Positions 40,568-48,362 of a stretch of DNA of 48,362 nt are shown here, in pieces. Position numbers and translations under genes: made by a program. The stretch comes from CAYUYV01 sp964449455. GTDB lineage: Bacteria; Pseudomonadota; Alphaproteobacteria; JAJFIK01. The stretch spans positions 1 through 48,362 of the forward strand of contig CAYUYV010000017.1 of NCBI GenBank assembly GCA_964449455.1. Reading direction: 5' to 3'. The notes below the pieces were generated by a model. The model had not been told where the DNA came from, ran no database searches, and saw nothing but the letters and a program-made list of their open reading frames with translations. Numbering within the stretch: position 1 is the stretch's first letter; each line of letters starts with the position of its first letter.

Positions 40568-43282
40568 TCAGAAGCGCGCGCTCAGTCCGACGCTGAAGGT
40601 CCGGCCGAGTTCGTATTCTTCGATGAAGATGTCATCGGCCGTCAGCGTGTACTCATCACCGAGCAAGTTGCGGGCGGAGAAGCTGAACTCGTACTGGCCA
40701 GGAAGACCGGGCACCGCGAACTCACGGGAATAGACGATATCCACCAGGATCGGCGGGTTCTCCACCAGATCGGGCACGCCGAAGGTGCCGACGGTGTCGA
40801 TGCGGCCATCCGTGTAGTTGAACAGCAGAGCAGCCCGCTCACCACGATCGATGTCATCGAAACCAAAACGCAGATTGGCAAGGATCGGGGACTGACCCTG
40901 CAGATCACGCTCAATATTCGTCAGAATATTGGTCGGGGTCTGCGCAATCGTCGTCTGGGCATCCACATAGGTGAAGTTCGCATTGACATAGAATTCCCGG
41001 CTGCCCAGCCAGTCCCAGCCAAACCAGTCCTGGAAGAACAGAGCCTTCTGGACTTCCCATTCCACGCCGATCAGCTCAGCTGATTCACCGTTAATGAATG
41101 TCCGGTCCGTCTCGTTGGCTTCGGCAACGAAGCTTTCTTCGATCGGATTGTCGATGTCCTTGTAGAACACACCGATCGTCGCGAATTCATTGTTGCCGAA
41201 ATAGTACTCGAAGCGGATATCGTAGTTGTCGACCTCAGCGATCGCGAGAAAGGGATTACCTTCGACCTCGGTATCCCGGTCCGGATCGATGAACGGCGAA
41301 GTCGAGATTTCCCGCAGGGTCGGCCGGTTGAAGGTCTGGGAGTACCCGACCCGAACCTGGAAGTTCGGACGGAATTCCCAGGTCAGTGTCGCGGCTGGAA
41401 GCAAGAACTCACCGCTCAGGGTCGAGTTGATCACGTCTCCGTCTTCAAACGCCACGGTGCTGGTTTCGCATTGCTCCGGCAGGGTGGCCGTTCCGCCCGA
41501 AATACTGATCAGCTCGTCACAAAAGATCTGACCGCGAGCAAAGCTTTCAGTGGTCAGCTCCGTGTCCTGATAGCGCAGACCAGCGGACAGACGCAGCACC
41601 GGCGTCAGCTGAACATCAATCAAGCCGTAAGCGGAGAAGACCTCATCATTGGCGTTGAACCCGTCGGAGGGTGACGTGTTGTCCACCAGGATCAGGCCAT
41701 TCGGGTCGATATTGATCCGGCCGAAGACGATCTCAGGGATCTGAGTCCGCAGATCACGCGTCCGCAAGGATCCAATGCCCGGTGCGTCGAAGAAGAAACG
41801 GCGCAGCGTGGAGTCCCGATCGGTTTCTTCGTAAGCAGCACCGAATTTGAAGTCACCTTCAAAACGGTCGAAGAACACGAAGGGCTGAGCCACATCAAGA
41901 CCGAACTCAAACGCTTCATCCCGCAGGCGAGCGAATGTCGTCTGGTTGTTTTCAATGAAGTTCGGGCGCAGACGAAGCTGGTTGTCGGACGGGTCGAGGA
42001 AATACTCGTAGTCTTTCCGGTTCTGAACGTTCCGGCTGGATTCGTTGTAGGCAGCGCGCCATTCGATCAGCGTGTCGCCGAACAGGCGATCTGGCAGCAG
42101 AGGCAGATAGTGCTCACCCGTGACCTGGTTGATCCAGGTCTGACGCTCGATCCAGTCAATCCGGACCCGCTGGATGATGTCTTCGTCCTCAACCCCCTCA
42201 ACACCAGACTGGATCAGAGCCTCCTTCGTCGTCTGACGCAGGATTGCACTCGTCACCTTGATCGTGTTGTTGTTGTCGATTTCAAAACCGAGAGTACCCA
42301 GTGCATTCAGGTTGATTGTCTGGGTCGTTTCGAAGAAGCCGCATTCGATTTGAAGATCAGGGTTCTGACATTCAGCAGCATCGGGTGTGAACTGATCCTG
42401 CAGCGCAAGGCCACCATCACCTGTCGATGCGACGCTGCGGCGTTCCCCGTCAATGGTGAACCAGTCATTGCCGAATGTCACAACACCGATGAAACCGATG
42501 GCGGACTCGCTACCAACCTCGACGCGCTCACCGAAAGAGGCCGTTGTCGACCAGCTGACGGGCACATCGATCTGTTGAACGGAGTAATTGTTCAGGATCT
42601 GCTCACCGGCCAATTCAAGCTCAGCGGGGCTGAGATCGGCGATCTCATCCGTGTTGGGAAACCCGTTCGGCAGCTCACGGAAATCCGTGATGTCGTCCGT
42701 ACCAGTCCAATCCCAACCGTCACCGGCATAGCTGAAGCCGTCCTGACGGGTCGTGACCGTATTGCCGGTCAAGGAACCACTGATTTCGAAGAACCCTTCA
42801 TCGGGCACGCCGATGGTCCGCAGTTCCACCAAACCGCCACCAAACTCACCGGAGTATTGGGGCGAAAACGTCTTTTGAACCAAGACGCCTTCAAGAACGG
42901 ATGTCGGGAAGATGTCAAGGGGCACCACGTTCCGCAGCGGATCGTTCCCCGGCAGCGGTGCACCATTCAGGGTTGCTTTGGTGTAACGCTCATTCAGGCC
43001 CCGGACAATCACGAACCCGTCGTCGATACTGATGCCCGTCACGCGCTTCAGTGTCTCGGAAATGTCGGATTCCTGCGTCTGAGCCAGAAATTCGTCATCA
43101 ATAATGCTGGAAATCTCGGATGTTTCGCGCTTCTCGTCCGGGACGAATTGCCCCTGAATGACGATCGTCTCATCCGCGGCGACGGTCGGCGTAGCTCCCT
43201 GCTGCGCCAGCGCTAGGCTCGGCACCAGTAACGCTGTCGAGGCAAGCAGGGTGCCTGTCAGCGTCGGATGGGTCGGTTTCAT
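40568..43282 (-). CDS. TonB-dependent outer-membrane receptor
   Basis: A 904-residue TonB-dependent transporter. A signal peptide (cut near ALAQ), then a TonB-box-like stretch (DETIVIQGQF), the plug domain (SDISETLKRVTGISIDDGFVIVRG; then LNGAPLPGNDPLRNVVPLDIFP), and a large 22-strand-type barrel ending in GRTFSVGLSARF with the terminal Phe. The plug resembles the group found next to large beta-helix lipoproteins. The substrate is not predictable from sequence; the neighbouring lipoprotein and Pho-box-like site point to a phosphorus-containing compound, by inference. ATG at 43282 is chosen because the signal peptide begins there. It lies 88 bases after the lipoprotein gene, separated by a strong hairpin. 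Confidence 0.93.
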   Translation of the reverse strand: MKPTHPTLTGTLLASTALLVPSLALAQQGATPTVAADETIVIQGQFVPDEKRETSEISSIIDDEFLAQTQESDISETLKRVTGISIDDGFVIVRGLNERYTKATLNGAPLPGNDPLRNVVPLDIFPTSVLEGVLVQKTFSPQYSGEFGGGLVELRTIGVPDEGFFEISGSLTGNTVTTRQDGFSYAGDGWDWTGTDDITDFRELPNGFPNTDEIADLSPAELELAGEQILNNYSVQQIDVPVSWSTTASFGERVEVGSESAIGFIGVVTFGNDWFTIDGERRSVASTGDGGLALQDQFTPDAAECQNPDLQIECGFFETTQTINLNALGTLGFEIDNNNTIKVTSAILRQTTKEALIQSGVEGVEDEDIIQRVRIDWIERQTWINQVTGEHYLPLLPDRLFGDTLIEWRAAYNESSRNVQNRKDYEYFLDPSDNQLRLRPNFIENNQTTFARLRDEAFEFGLDVAQPFVFFDRFEGDFKFGAAYEETDRDSTLRRFFFDAPGIGSLRTRDLRTQIPEIVFGRINIDPNGLILVDNTSPSDGFNANDEVFSAYGLIDVQLTPVLRLSAGLRYQDTELTTESFARGQIFCDELISISGGTATLPEQCETSTVAFEDGDVINSTLSGEFLLPAATLTWEFRPNFQVRVGYSQTFNRPTLREISTSPFIDPDRDTEVEGNPFLAIAEVDNYDIRFEYYFGNNEFATIGVFYKDIDNPIEESFVAEANETDRTFINGESAELIGVEWEVQKALFFQDWFGWDWLGSREFYVNANFTYVDAQTTIAQTPTNILTNIERDLQGQSPILANLRFGFDDIDRGERAALLFNYTDGRIDTVGTFGVPDLVENPPILVDIVYSREFAVPGLPGQYEFSFSARNLLGDEYTLTADDIFIEEYELGRTFSVGLSARF

Positions 43283-43334
43283 CGGCAACTGCCCCCCAAA
43301 AAGGAAAAACGGATCTAGCGTGTCAGTAAGGGGT

Positions 43335-43359
43335 CCCGGCGGCCACAATGGCCGCCGGG
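43335..43359 (-). repeat. Strong hairpin between the lipoprotein and receptor genes
   Basis: A perfect 11-bp GC-rich stem (CCCGGCGGCCA at 43335-43345 with TGGCCGCCGGG at 43349-43359) with a 3-base loop. No T-run follows in the minus direction, so it is more likely an mRNA-stability or partial-termination element that sets a higher level for the lipoprotein than for the receptor. Confidence 0.7.
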
Positions 43360-43370
43360 TCGGGCGTTGA

Positions 43371-46166
43371 TCACTCGTTGAGGAACACGGTCCAACCGAG
43401 GGTGAAGTCCTCTTCCGCACTCGGCACCGCACCGATGAAGTTGGTGCTGGTGAAGAATGGATCGGTCAAGGAAAGGTCCTCAGCCATCACAGCCGCTTCC
43501 GCATCACCATTGATGTAGCCGAGGCCAAGAGCAGAACCTTCACGGCCCTGCAGGCTCGGTGCACCAACCACCACATTCGGCGAACCGAGGAGAGTGGCCT
43601 CGAGGCCATTGGCGATGTCGTCATCTTCCGCTTCGATGGCGTCGCCCGGCGTGACATTCCCGATCAGGAACGAACCGAAGGTCAGGTTGCCAGCGGCAAT
43701 CTGCTCAAAGGTGGGCTGATCATCAACGTCGATGCTGGCATCCACGAAGTTGGAGATGACGAAGTTGCGGAAGGTTCCGGCCGTACCAGCCCGGATGACC
43801 GCACCCGTGTCACCCACCAGAGGAGCGGCACCGAACAGGGTCACGTTGGACATTGTCGGATTGGAACGCGGCAGGTTGTCGAAGCCCATGCCGAAATTGT
43901 CAGCTTCAAGACCGCGGTCAGCACCCACGGCCTGGAACTGGTTCTGAACAACCACTGCGAACTGGACCTTACCGGACCAACCCTGCGTGTAGTCGAGGCT
44001 GTCGTCACCGGCACCGGTCACAACCAGGTTTTTGGCGTTCACCGTGCCACCGAACCATTCAATGCCGTCGTCCTCACCATTGTGGACCTGGACATTGCTG
44101 ACGGTCGTACCGGAACCAACGGCCTGGAATGCAAGGCCGTTGAGCTGATCCGTCGGCGTCACATTGTTACCGGCGAACAGAACCCGCACGAAGTTCAGCA
44201 CACCGCTGTTGTCTTCAGGATCCACACCGCCATAAAGACCGGAGTCGCCTTCACCCTGGGCCTCAAGACCGATATTGATTGGCGCACGACCATTGATCAC
44301 CAGGCCGCCCCACAGAGACGTGGCAGACAGCAGGTTCTCGCTCTCGAAATTGTCGGGAGCAAAGGTGATCGGCTCAGCCGCCGTGCCATTGGCCACGATC
44401 CGCGAACCGCGCGTGATGGTCAGGAAGGAGTCGTCCGCCAGACCTTGAACGGTCACGCCGGCATTGATGGTCAGAGTGGCCGGCGTACAGGACGGCAGCG
44501 TATTTTCCGGATCCGGACCGCAATCCACGCCGATGAACACCGGGTTCTCAAGGAAGTAGTCGAGACCCGCAACCAGTGTGATGCTCTCGGAGATCGTGCC
44601 CTGCAGGCTACAACCGGTGACGTTGCCGTCGTCATCATTGACAGAGGACACGCCGTTCACGTCCGGACACACAGGCGCTTCGTTCAGACCGAAGGTCCAG
44701 CCTTGGGTGAAGTCAGTCGCTGCGCTGTCGATGGCACCGATGAAATCGACCGGAGCAAAGAACGGATCCAAAGTGGAGAAGTCAGCTGCGGGAACTGCAG
44801 CTTCGTTCGCACCGTTGATGAAACCGGACAGGGACGGGGCACCCACGACCACATTCGGGGACCCGGTCACGAAAGCCTCAAGACCGTTGGCGATATCGTC
44901 TTCTTCGGACTCAATCGCGTCGCCCGGCGTGACATTGCCGATGAGGAAGCTTGCGAGGGTCAGGTTGCCAGCGGCGATCTGCTCAAAGGTGGGCTGATCG
45001 TCAACGTCGATGCTGGCATCCACGAAGTTGGAGATGACGAAGTTGCCGAAGTTACCAGCCGTGCCAGCACGCAAAACGACACCGGTATCACCGACGAACG
45101 GTGCGGCACCAATCAGCGTGGTGTTCGATATCATCGGGGCAGAGCGCGGAAGGTTGTCAAAGCCCATGCCAAAGTTGTCAGCCTCGATCCCGCGGTCAGC
45201 ACCAACCTGCTGAGCCGGGTTCTGGATGACGAGAGCGAACTGGACCTTACCGCGCCAGCCCTGGGTGTAATCCAGGCTGTCGTCGCCAGCACCCGTAACG
45301 ATCAGGTTACGGCCATTGACCGTGCCCCCGAACCACTCAATGCCGTCATCTTCGCCGTTGTGAACCTGAACATTCTCAACGACCGTGCCGGAGCCGACGG
45401 CCTGGAAGGCCAGACCATTGAGCTGATCGGTCGGGGTCACGTTATCGCCGGCGTAGCGGACCTGCACGAAGCGCAGAACACCGCTGTTGTCGTCGTCCAT
45501 CTCGCCGCCATACAGGCCGGAGTCACCCTCGCCCTGAGCTTCGAGACCAATATTGATTGATGCGCGGCCATTGATCACCACGCCACCCCATTCAGAGGTG
45601 AACGGATCTTCCGTCACGTCGCCGGAGAATGCAGAGCGACCAGTGCGGCCGAAAGCCGGCGCGAAACCAAGATCCTCAGCAGATGTGAACACGATCGGCT
45701 GAGTGGACGTACCCTCAGCGATGATCTGAGACCCACGAGAAATGGTAATGAAAGAGTCACCCGTCTGACCGTAAACAAACACACCAGGCTCGATGGTCAG
45801 GACTGCCGGATCGCCGCCGCTGCCGTCAGCGCCAACGTCTGCACCGATGAACACAGCGCCGTTCAGCGAGTAGAAGTTGCCGGCCGTGAGCGTGACGTCC
45901 TCAGTGATGGCACCGGTCAGCTCGCAGTGGTCCTGACCGAGAACATCAATGGTGGTCGTGCCTGCGGGGCACGGGCCCATGGGATCGGGATCAGGATCGG
46001 GGCCCGGATCAGGATCGGGGCCGGGATCGGGATCCGGCATGGGGTCAATGCCAGGATTAGGACCCTGGTCGCCAGCGGAGGCGAGGGTGGTGTCGGTATC
46101 CGAACAGCCAGCGAGCGCCACGCCCGCAGCCGCTAGGAAAAGAACGGTCTTCAACTTCAGGTCCAT
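43371..46166 (-). CDS. Large outer-membrane lipoprotein with two beta-helix-like copies, ElpS-like candidate
   Basis: A 931-residue lipoprotein. The lipobox LAGC puts the lipid on Cys21, followed by Ser, so it should be sorted to the outer membrane. A PDPDPG-rich tether (about 40-62) follows. Then come two tandem copies of a domain of about 430 residues (66-496 and 500-931). Each has TIEPGV/TINAGV, SRGS/TRGS, WGG-VINGRA-INIGLEAQGEGDSGLYGG, VHNGEDDGIEWFGGTVN and LDYTQGW-GKVQFA. This is a parallel-beta-helix-type pattern; single-copy relatives are common beside TonB receptors and in Bacteroidota. Next to a 12-gene T2SS it recalls C. crescentus ElpS, but homology was not tested. ATG at 46166 has GGGGGA upstream. 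Unlike the neighbours, there is no enzyme motif. Confidence 0.85.
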   Translation of the reverse strand: MDLKLKTVLFLAAAGVALAGCSDTDTTLASAGDQGPNPGIDPMPDPDPGPDPDPGPDPDPDPMGPCPAGTTTIDVLGQDHCELTGAITEDVTLTAGNFYSLNGAVFIGADVGADGSGGDPAVLTIEPGVFVYGQTGDSFITISRGSQIIAEGTSTQPIVFTSAEDLGFAPAFGRTGRSAFSGDVTEDPFTSEWGGVVINGRASINIGLEAQGEGDSGLYGGEMDDDNSGVLRFVQVRYAGDNVTPTDQLNGLAFQAVGSGTVVENVQVHNGEDDGIEWFGGTVNGRNLIVTGAGDDSLDYTQGWRGKVQFALVIQNPAQQVGADRGIEADNFGMGFDNLPRSAPMISNTTLIGAAPFVGDTGVVLRAGTAGNFGNFVISNFVDASIDVDDQPTFEQIAAGNLTLASFLIGNVTPGDAIESEEDDIANGLEAFVTGSPNVVVGAPSLSGFINGANEAAVPAADFSTLDPFFAPVDFIGAIDSAATDFTQGWTFGLNEAPVCPDVNGVSSVNDDDGNVTGCSLQGTISESITLVAGLDYFLENPVFIGVDCGPDPENTLPSCTPATLTINAGVTVQGLADDSFLTITRGSRIVANGTAAEPITFAPDNFESENLLSATSLWGGLVINGRAPINIGLEAQGEGDSGLYGGVDPEDNSGVLNFVRVLFAGNNVTPTDQLNGLAFQAVGSGTTVSNVQVHNGEDDGIEWFGGTVNAKNLVVTGAGDDSLDYTQGWSGKVQFAVVVQNQFQAVGADRGLEADNFGMGFDNLPRSNPTMSNVTLFGAAPLVGDTGAVIRAGTAGTFRNFVISNFVDASIDVDDQPTFEQIAAGNLTFGSFLIGNVTPGDAIEAEDDDIANGLEATLLGSPNVVVGAPSLQGREGSALGLGYINGDAEAAVMAEDLSLTDPFFTSTNFIGAVPSAEEDFTLGWTVFLNE
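43374..45971 (-). repeat. 1.3-kb direct duplication within the lipoprotein gene
   Basis: Codons at 45971-44679 and 44669-43374 encode two homologous domains. The second half of each, from the WGG-VINGRA motif onward, is nearly identical in protein, while synonymous bases differ. So the duplication is old enough to have diverged, yet protein sequence is conserved. Confidence 0.85.
45975..46045 (-). repeat. Asp-Pro-Gly tether repeat in the lipoprotein
   Basis: Short units of 6 to 18 bp (plus strand GGATCGGGATCAGGATCGGG-type) encode PDPDPG repeats. This forms a flexible, acidic tether between the lipid anchor and the first folded domain. Confidence 0.85.
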
Positions 46167-46665
46167 TTGGAGTCCCCCAATCGGATTCATTCAATAGCGA
46201 AGCTGCCTGCTAGTGCCCGTACGGATGAACCAACACACCATCCGAGACGCCACCCAAGGTGGTCGGAAAGCCCCTTAGCGGTCAGTCCGGTCGACCCGGA
46301 CAAATCCCATCCATACCAGTGACCGAGGATGGAACAGACCAAAGGTGCCGGAGCGCTCGAGCCACCGACCAACCCTTGAGACAGTGCCCGAGATTTACGA
46401 CACTTTGATAACATCGTGTCCCGCGGCGGCACGCAATGCCATATCTTGGCCTTAGTTGGGACGCGCCGGATCCGGGTGATTTGTAAATTTTTTCAATGGG
46501 ATAGAGTGAAAAAGGCGGCCAGCCGGGCCGGTCCGACGCGCAACACGATTCACCACACGTATGAAATAGAGAGTGATCTTAACACACGCGTGACGCGACT
46601 TCCATCACCCTTCGGCCAGCGCTTATCAACCTTACCTGATGACAGGCTCGCAAGGATGCGCCCAA
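46167..46665. other. Long upstream region of the lipoprotein gene
   Basis: About 500 bases with no accepted gene. It contains the Pho-box-like site (46397-46414) on the strand of the lipoprotein gene. A 104-residue open frame on the plus strand (46416-46730) has no ribosome-binding site and runs into the Sel1 gene, so it was not accepted. Confidence 0.5.
46397..46414 (-). promoter_or_regulatory. Pho-box-like site upstream of the lipoprotein gene
   Basis: On the minus strand the site reads ATGTTATCAAAGTGTCGT. Against the consensus CTGTCATAAAACTGTCAT it matches 13 of 18 positions, with the two 7-base halves spaced by 4 bases as PhoB requires. It is about 230 bases upstream of the ATG, rather far, and no clear -10 follows. 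By-eye match only. Confidence 0.3.
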
Positions 46666-47367
46666 TCAATCCCGAGCAGACGCTTCCGAAAGCCGCTGAC
46701 GCGCATGATTCCATTCCGCATCGGTCATGACGGGGCGAATCTTGTCGAGCTGGGCCTGGGCTGCCGGATGGCCGAGACGGCCGGAAATGGTGAACCAGTA
46801 ATAGGCCTCGCCGAAATCCACCTCCACATCATGGCCGCCGGCAAGTGCGATTCCCAGATTGAACGCGGCATTCGCCTCGCCCCATTCGGCGGCGAGGGCC
46901 CACAATGCCTGGGCCCTGATGGGATCCTTCGGCCCGCCTTCTCCTCTGGCGAGCAAAATACCAAGGTTTGAAAGCGCCGTTGGCTCACCATGACGCCCCG
47001 CCCTCTCATACCAGCTCCGCGCCAGAGGCAGATCAATCGGCACACCGATCCCATGGTGATACAGAAAGCCAAGATTGAACTGGGCAACGGCAAGGCCCGC
47101 ATCCGCCGCCTCCTGATAAAGCTGCGCCGCGCGGGCCGGATCTTCGGACACGCCATCCCCATATTGCAGCATCGCCCCCAGATGATTGGCGGCCACGGGA
47201 TGACCGAGCCCAGCCGCCTGCTCAAACAGCAATGCGGCCCGCACCTTGTCCTGGGGTGCGCCCATTCCCGCGAAATAGGCCATCGCGCGCCGGCAAAGCT
47301 CTTCCGCCTCCGGTGAGACGGCGCCCGCGGCCCCGTCCTGTCCGCGTCCTGCAGACCGATCAGTCAT
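46666..47367 (-). CDS. Sel1-like repeat protein
   Basis: A 233-residue protein without a signal peptide, so probably cytoplasmic. About five Sel1-like repeats are visible, with the pattern A...LG..Y..G.GV..D...A..WY..AA..G: for example NHLGAMLQYGDGVSEDPARA, FNLGFLYHHGIGVPIDLPLA and SNLGILLARGEGGPKDPIRA. Such solenoids mediate protein-protein contacts; the partner is unknown. ATG at 47367 has AAGGAG 7 bases upstream. It is between the P450 gene and the lipoprotein gene, all on the same strand, but with wide spacing. Confidence 0.88.
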   Translation of the reverse strand: MTDRSAGRGQDGAAGAVSPEAEELCRRAMAYFAGMGAPQDKVRAALLFEQAAGLGHPVAANHLGAMLQYGDGVSEDPARAAQLYQEAADAGLAVAQFNLGFLYHHGIGVPIDLPLARSWYERAGRHGEPTALSNLGILLARGEGGPKDPIRAQALWALAAEWGEANAAFNLGIALAGGHDVEVDFGEAYYWFTISGRLGHPAAQAQLDKIRPVMTDAEWNHARQRLSEASARD

Positions 47368-47538
47368 CGCACGGCTCCTTTTTCAACGTGGCTCGGGGAA
47401 AACAGCTCTCAAATCCGAGGGCTGAATCCCGTTGGGGCTCTTCAGCTGTTGAGACCTGAACCGGGTGAACGGCCGGTTACGATGGCGCGGGCCCGGAGCC
47501 GGTCCGGAGCGCCCCCCGCCCGAAGCCGTGGCCAGCCC

Positions 47539-48362
47539 CTACCAGCACGCGGGCAAGGTGTTCACGCCGCGCAGCGTGATCGTGTCCTTCCAATCCGGCG
47601 TATCAAGAGCGCTGAGCTCCAGATCGGGCAGCCGATCAAACAGCACGCCCAGGGCCTCCACGGCTTCGAGGCGGGCAAGCTGGGCGCCGAGACAGAAATG
47701 GATCCCACCGCCGAAGGACAGGGGCTTCACACCAGGGCGCCGCACATTGAGCGCATCCGGGTCCTCAAAGACCCGCTCATCCCGGTTGGCGGCGCCGAGC
47801 ACGGTCAGAACCTGATGGCCCGCCGGAATGGTCACGCCGGCAACCTCCACGTCTTCTAATGCGCAGCGCCCACTCATCTGAACAGAGGAGTCATAGCGCA
47901 GCAGTTCCTCGACGGCGCCCGGCAGCAGGCTGCGATCGGCCCGCAAGATCTCTAGCTGGTCCCGGTTGCGATAGAGGGCGAGAAGGCCGTTGCCGAGCAG
48001 ATTGACTGTCGTCTCATGGCCGGCGGCAAACAACAGACCCACATTCGAGACAAGCTCCTCCCGGCTGAGGATGCCATGGGCCGTCTCGGATTCGACAAGG
48101 GCCGTCAACAGATCATCCTGGGGCTGACGGCGCCGCTCATCGAGCAGACCTCCGAAATAGGCCTGGGAGTCGAGTGTGGACTGATTGACCTCTTGCATCT
48201 CCTCAGGGGTCATGGGCGTGGGGTCGATAATCCGGCCCCGGACCCTGGACTCAGCGGTAAAAGCGGGCCAATCCGCCTCCGGAATGCCCAGCATGTCGCA
48301 GATGACGAGGACCGGCAGGGGATGGTTGAACAAACGCACCAAATCTCCTTCGCCCCGATTGC
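47539..48362 (-). CDS. Cytochrome P450, N-terminal part outside the window
   Basis: The C-terminal two thirds of a soluble bacterial P450, cut by the right edge; the frame stays open to 48362. Visible: the I-helix motif AAGHETT (acid-alcohol pair), the K-helix EELLRYD, and the heme-binding loop FGGGIHFCLG (Cys codon at 47692-47694). The class matches the CYP100-series bacterial hydroxylases that use separate ferredoxin and reductase. No redox partner is nearby in the window. The substrate is not predictable. The stop TAG is 171 bases before the Sel1 gene. Confidence 0.93.
   Translation of the reverse strand, partial: NRGEGDLVRLFNHPLPVLVICDMLGIPEADWPAFTAESRVRGRIIDPTPMTPEEMQEVNQSTLDSQAYFGGLLDERRRQPQDDLLTALVESETAHGILSREELVSNVGLLFAAGHETTVNLLGNGLLALYRNRDQLEILRADRSLLPGAVEELLRYDSSVQMSGRCALEDVEVAGVTIPAGHQVLTVLGAANRDERVFEDPDALNVRRPGVKPLSFGGGIHFCLGAQLARLEAVEALGVLFDRLPDLELSALDTPDWKDTITLRGVNTLPACW

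Noticed and set aside
42110..43216. A 368-codon open frame on the plus strand
   Set aside because: Antisense to the TonB-dependent receptor plug and barrel; no recognisable domain.
44082..45560. A 492-codon open frame on the plus strand
   Set aside because: It runs antisense through both copies of the lipoprotein domain and is itself internally repeated only because the real gene is. No ribosome-binding site or family motif.
43371..46190. Secreted pectin-lyase or adhesin annotation for the beta-helix lipoprotein
   Set aside because: No catalytic residues or adhesin secretion signals are visible; only the repeat pattern suggests a beta-helix.
46416..46730. A possible 104-residue gene opposite the lipoprotein promoter
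   Set aside because: No ribosome-binding site, mixed composition, and it overlaps the end of the Sel1 gene.

Overview
This window comes from a GC-rich alphaproteobacterial chromosome. The best taxonomic clue is the cell-cycle regulator GcrA, which is confined to Alphaproteobacteria, lying close to argD-argF-hslO and to metZ-apaG; this grouping recurs in that class. A SAM-II riboswitch in front of metZ, a riboswitch class found mostly in Alphaproteobacteria, agrees with this. I cannot name the genus. The sequence is a draft scaffold with two 100-N gaps (6618-6717 and 20244-20343). No tRNA, rRNA, CRISPR array, insertion sequence or prophage was seen.

Layout. 1-2023: a two-gene membrane operon (DUF2157 protein and GDYXXLXY protein). 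2148-8036: a plus-strand housekeeping run of metZ (with promoter and SAM-II riboswitch), apaG, folE, trkH, gap, argE. 8050-12928: a minus-strand run of an ABC-2 permease, argD, argF, hslO and a small lipoprotein. 13307-17678: gcrA (+) facing the phosphate regulatory operon phoR-pstB-phoU-phoB (-), which lacks pstS, pstC and pstA. 17972-20666: ornithine aminotransferase and an arginase gene that is broken in this assembly by a 14-bp tandem repeat and a gap. 20850-25586: a signalling cluster with an Rcp1-like receiver, a degenerate phytochrome-like histidine kinase, a REC-kinase-REC hybrid and a REC-PAS protein. 26030-40247: a complete 12-gene type II secretion operon, gspC to gspN, followed by a proline-rich lipoprotein and a predicted outer-membrane barrel. 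40568-46166: a TonB-dependent receptor and a 931-residue surface lipoprotein made of two tandem copies of a beta-helix-like domain. 46666-48362: a Sel1-repeat protein and a cytochrome P450 cut by the window end.

How the parts fit. Arginine synthesis (argE, argF, argD) and arginine/ornithine breakdown (arginase, ornithine aminotransferase) lie within about 14 kb. The most interesting region is the right-hand part. A full T2SS operon next to a large outer-membrane lipoprotein and a TonB-dependent receptor resembles the Caulobacter crescentus ElpS/T2SS locus, which is induced by phosphate starvation. The phosphate regulators PhoR/PhoB are in the same window, and a Pho-box-like site (13 of 18 consensus positions) lies upstream of the lipoprotein gene. 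The other notable points are the frame-controlling repeat in arginase, the long-insert SAM-II riboswitch, and the phytochrome-like kinase that has lost its chromophore-pocket residues.
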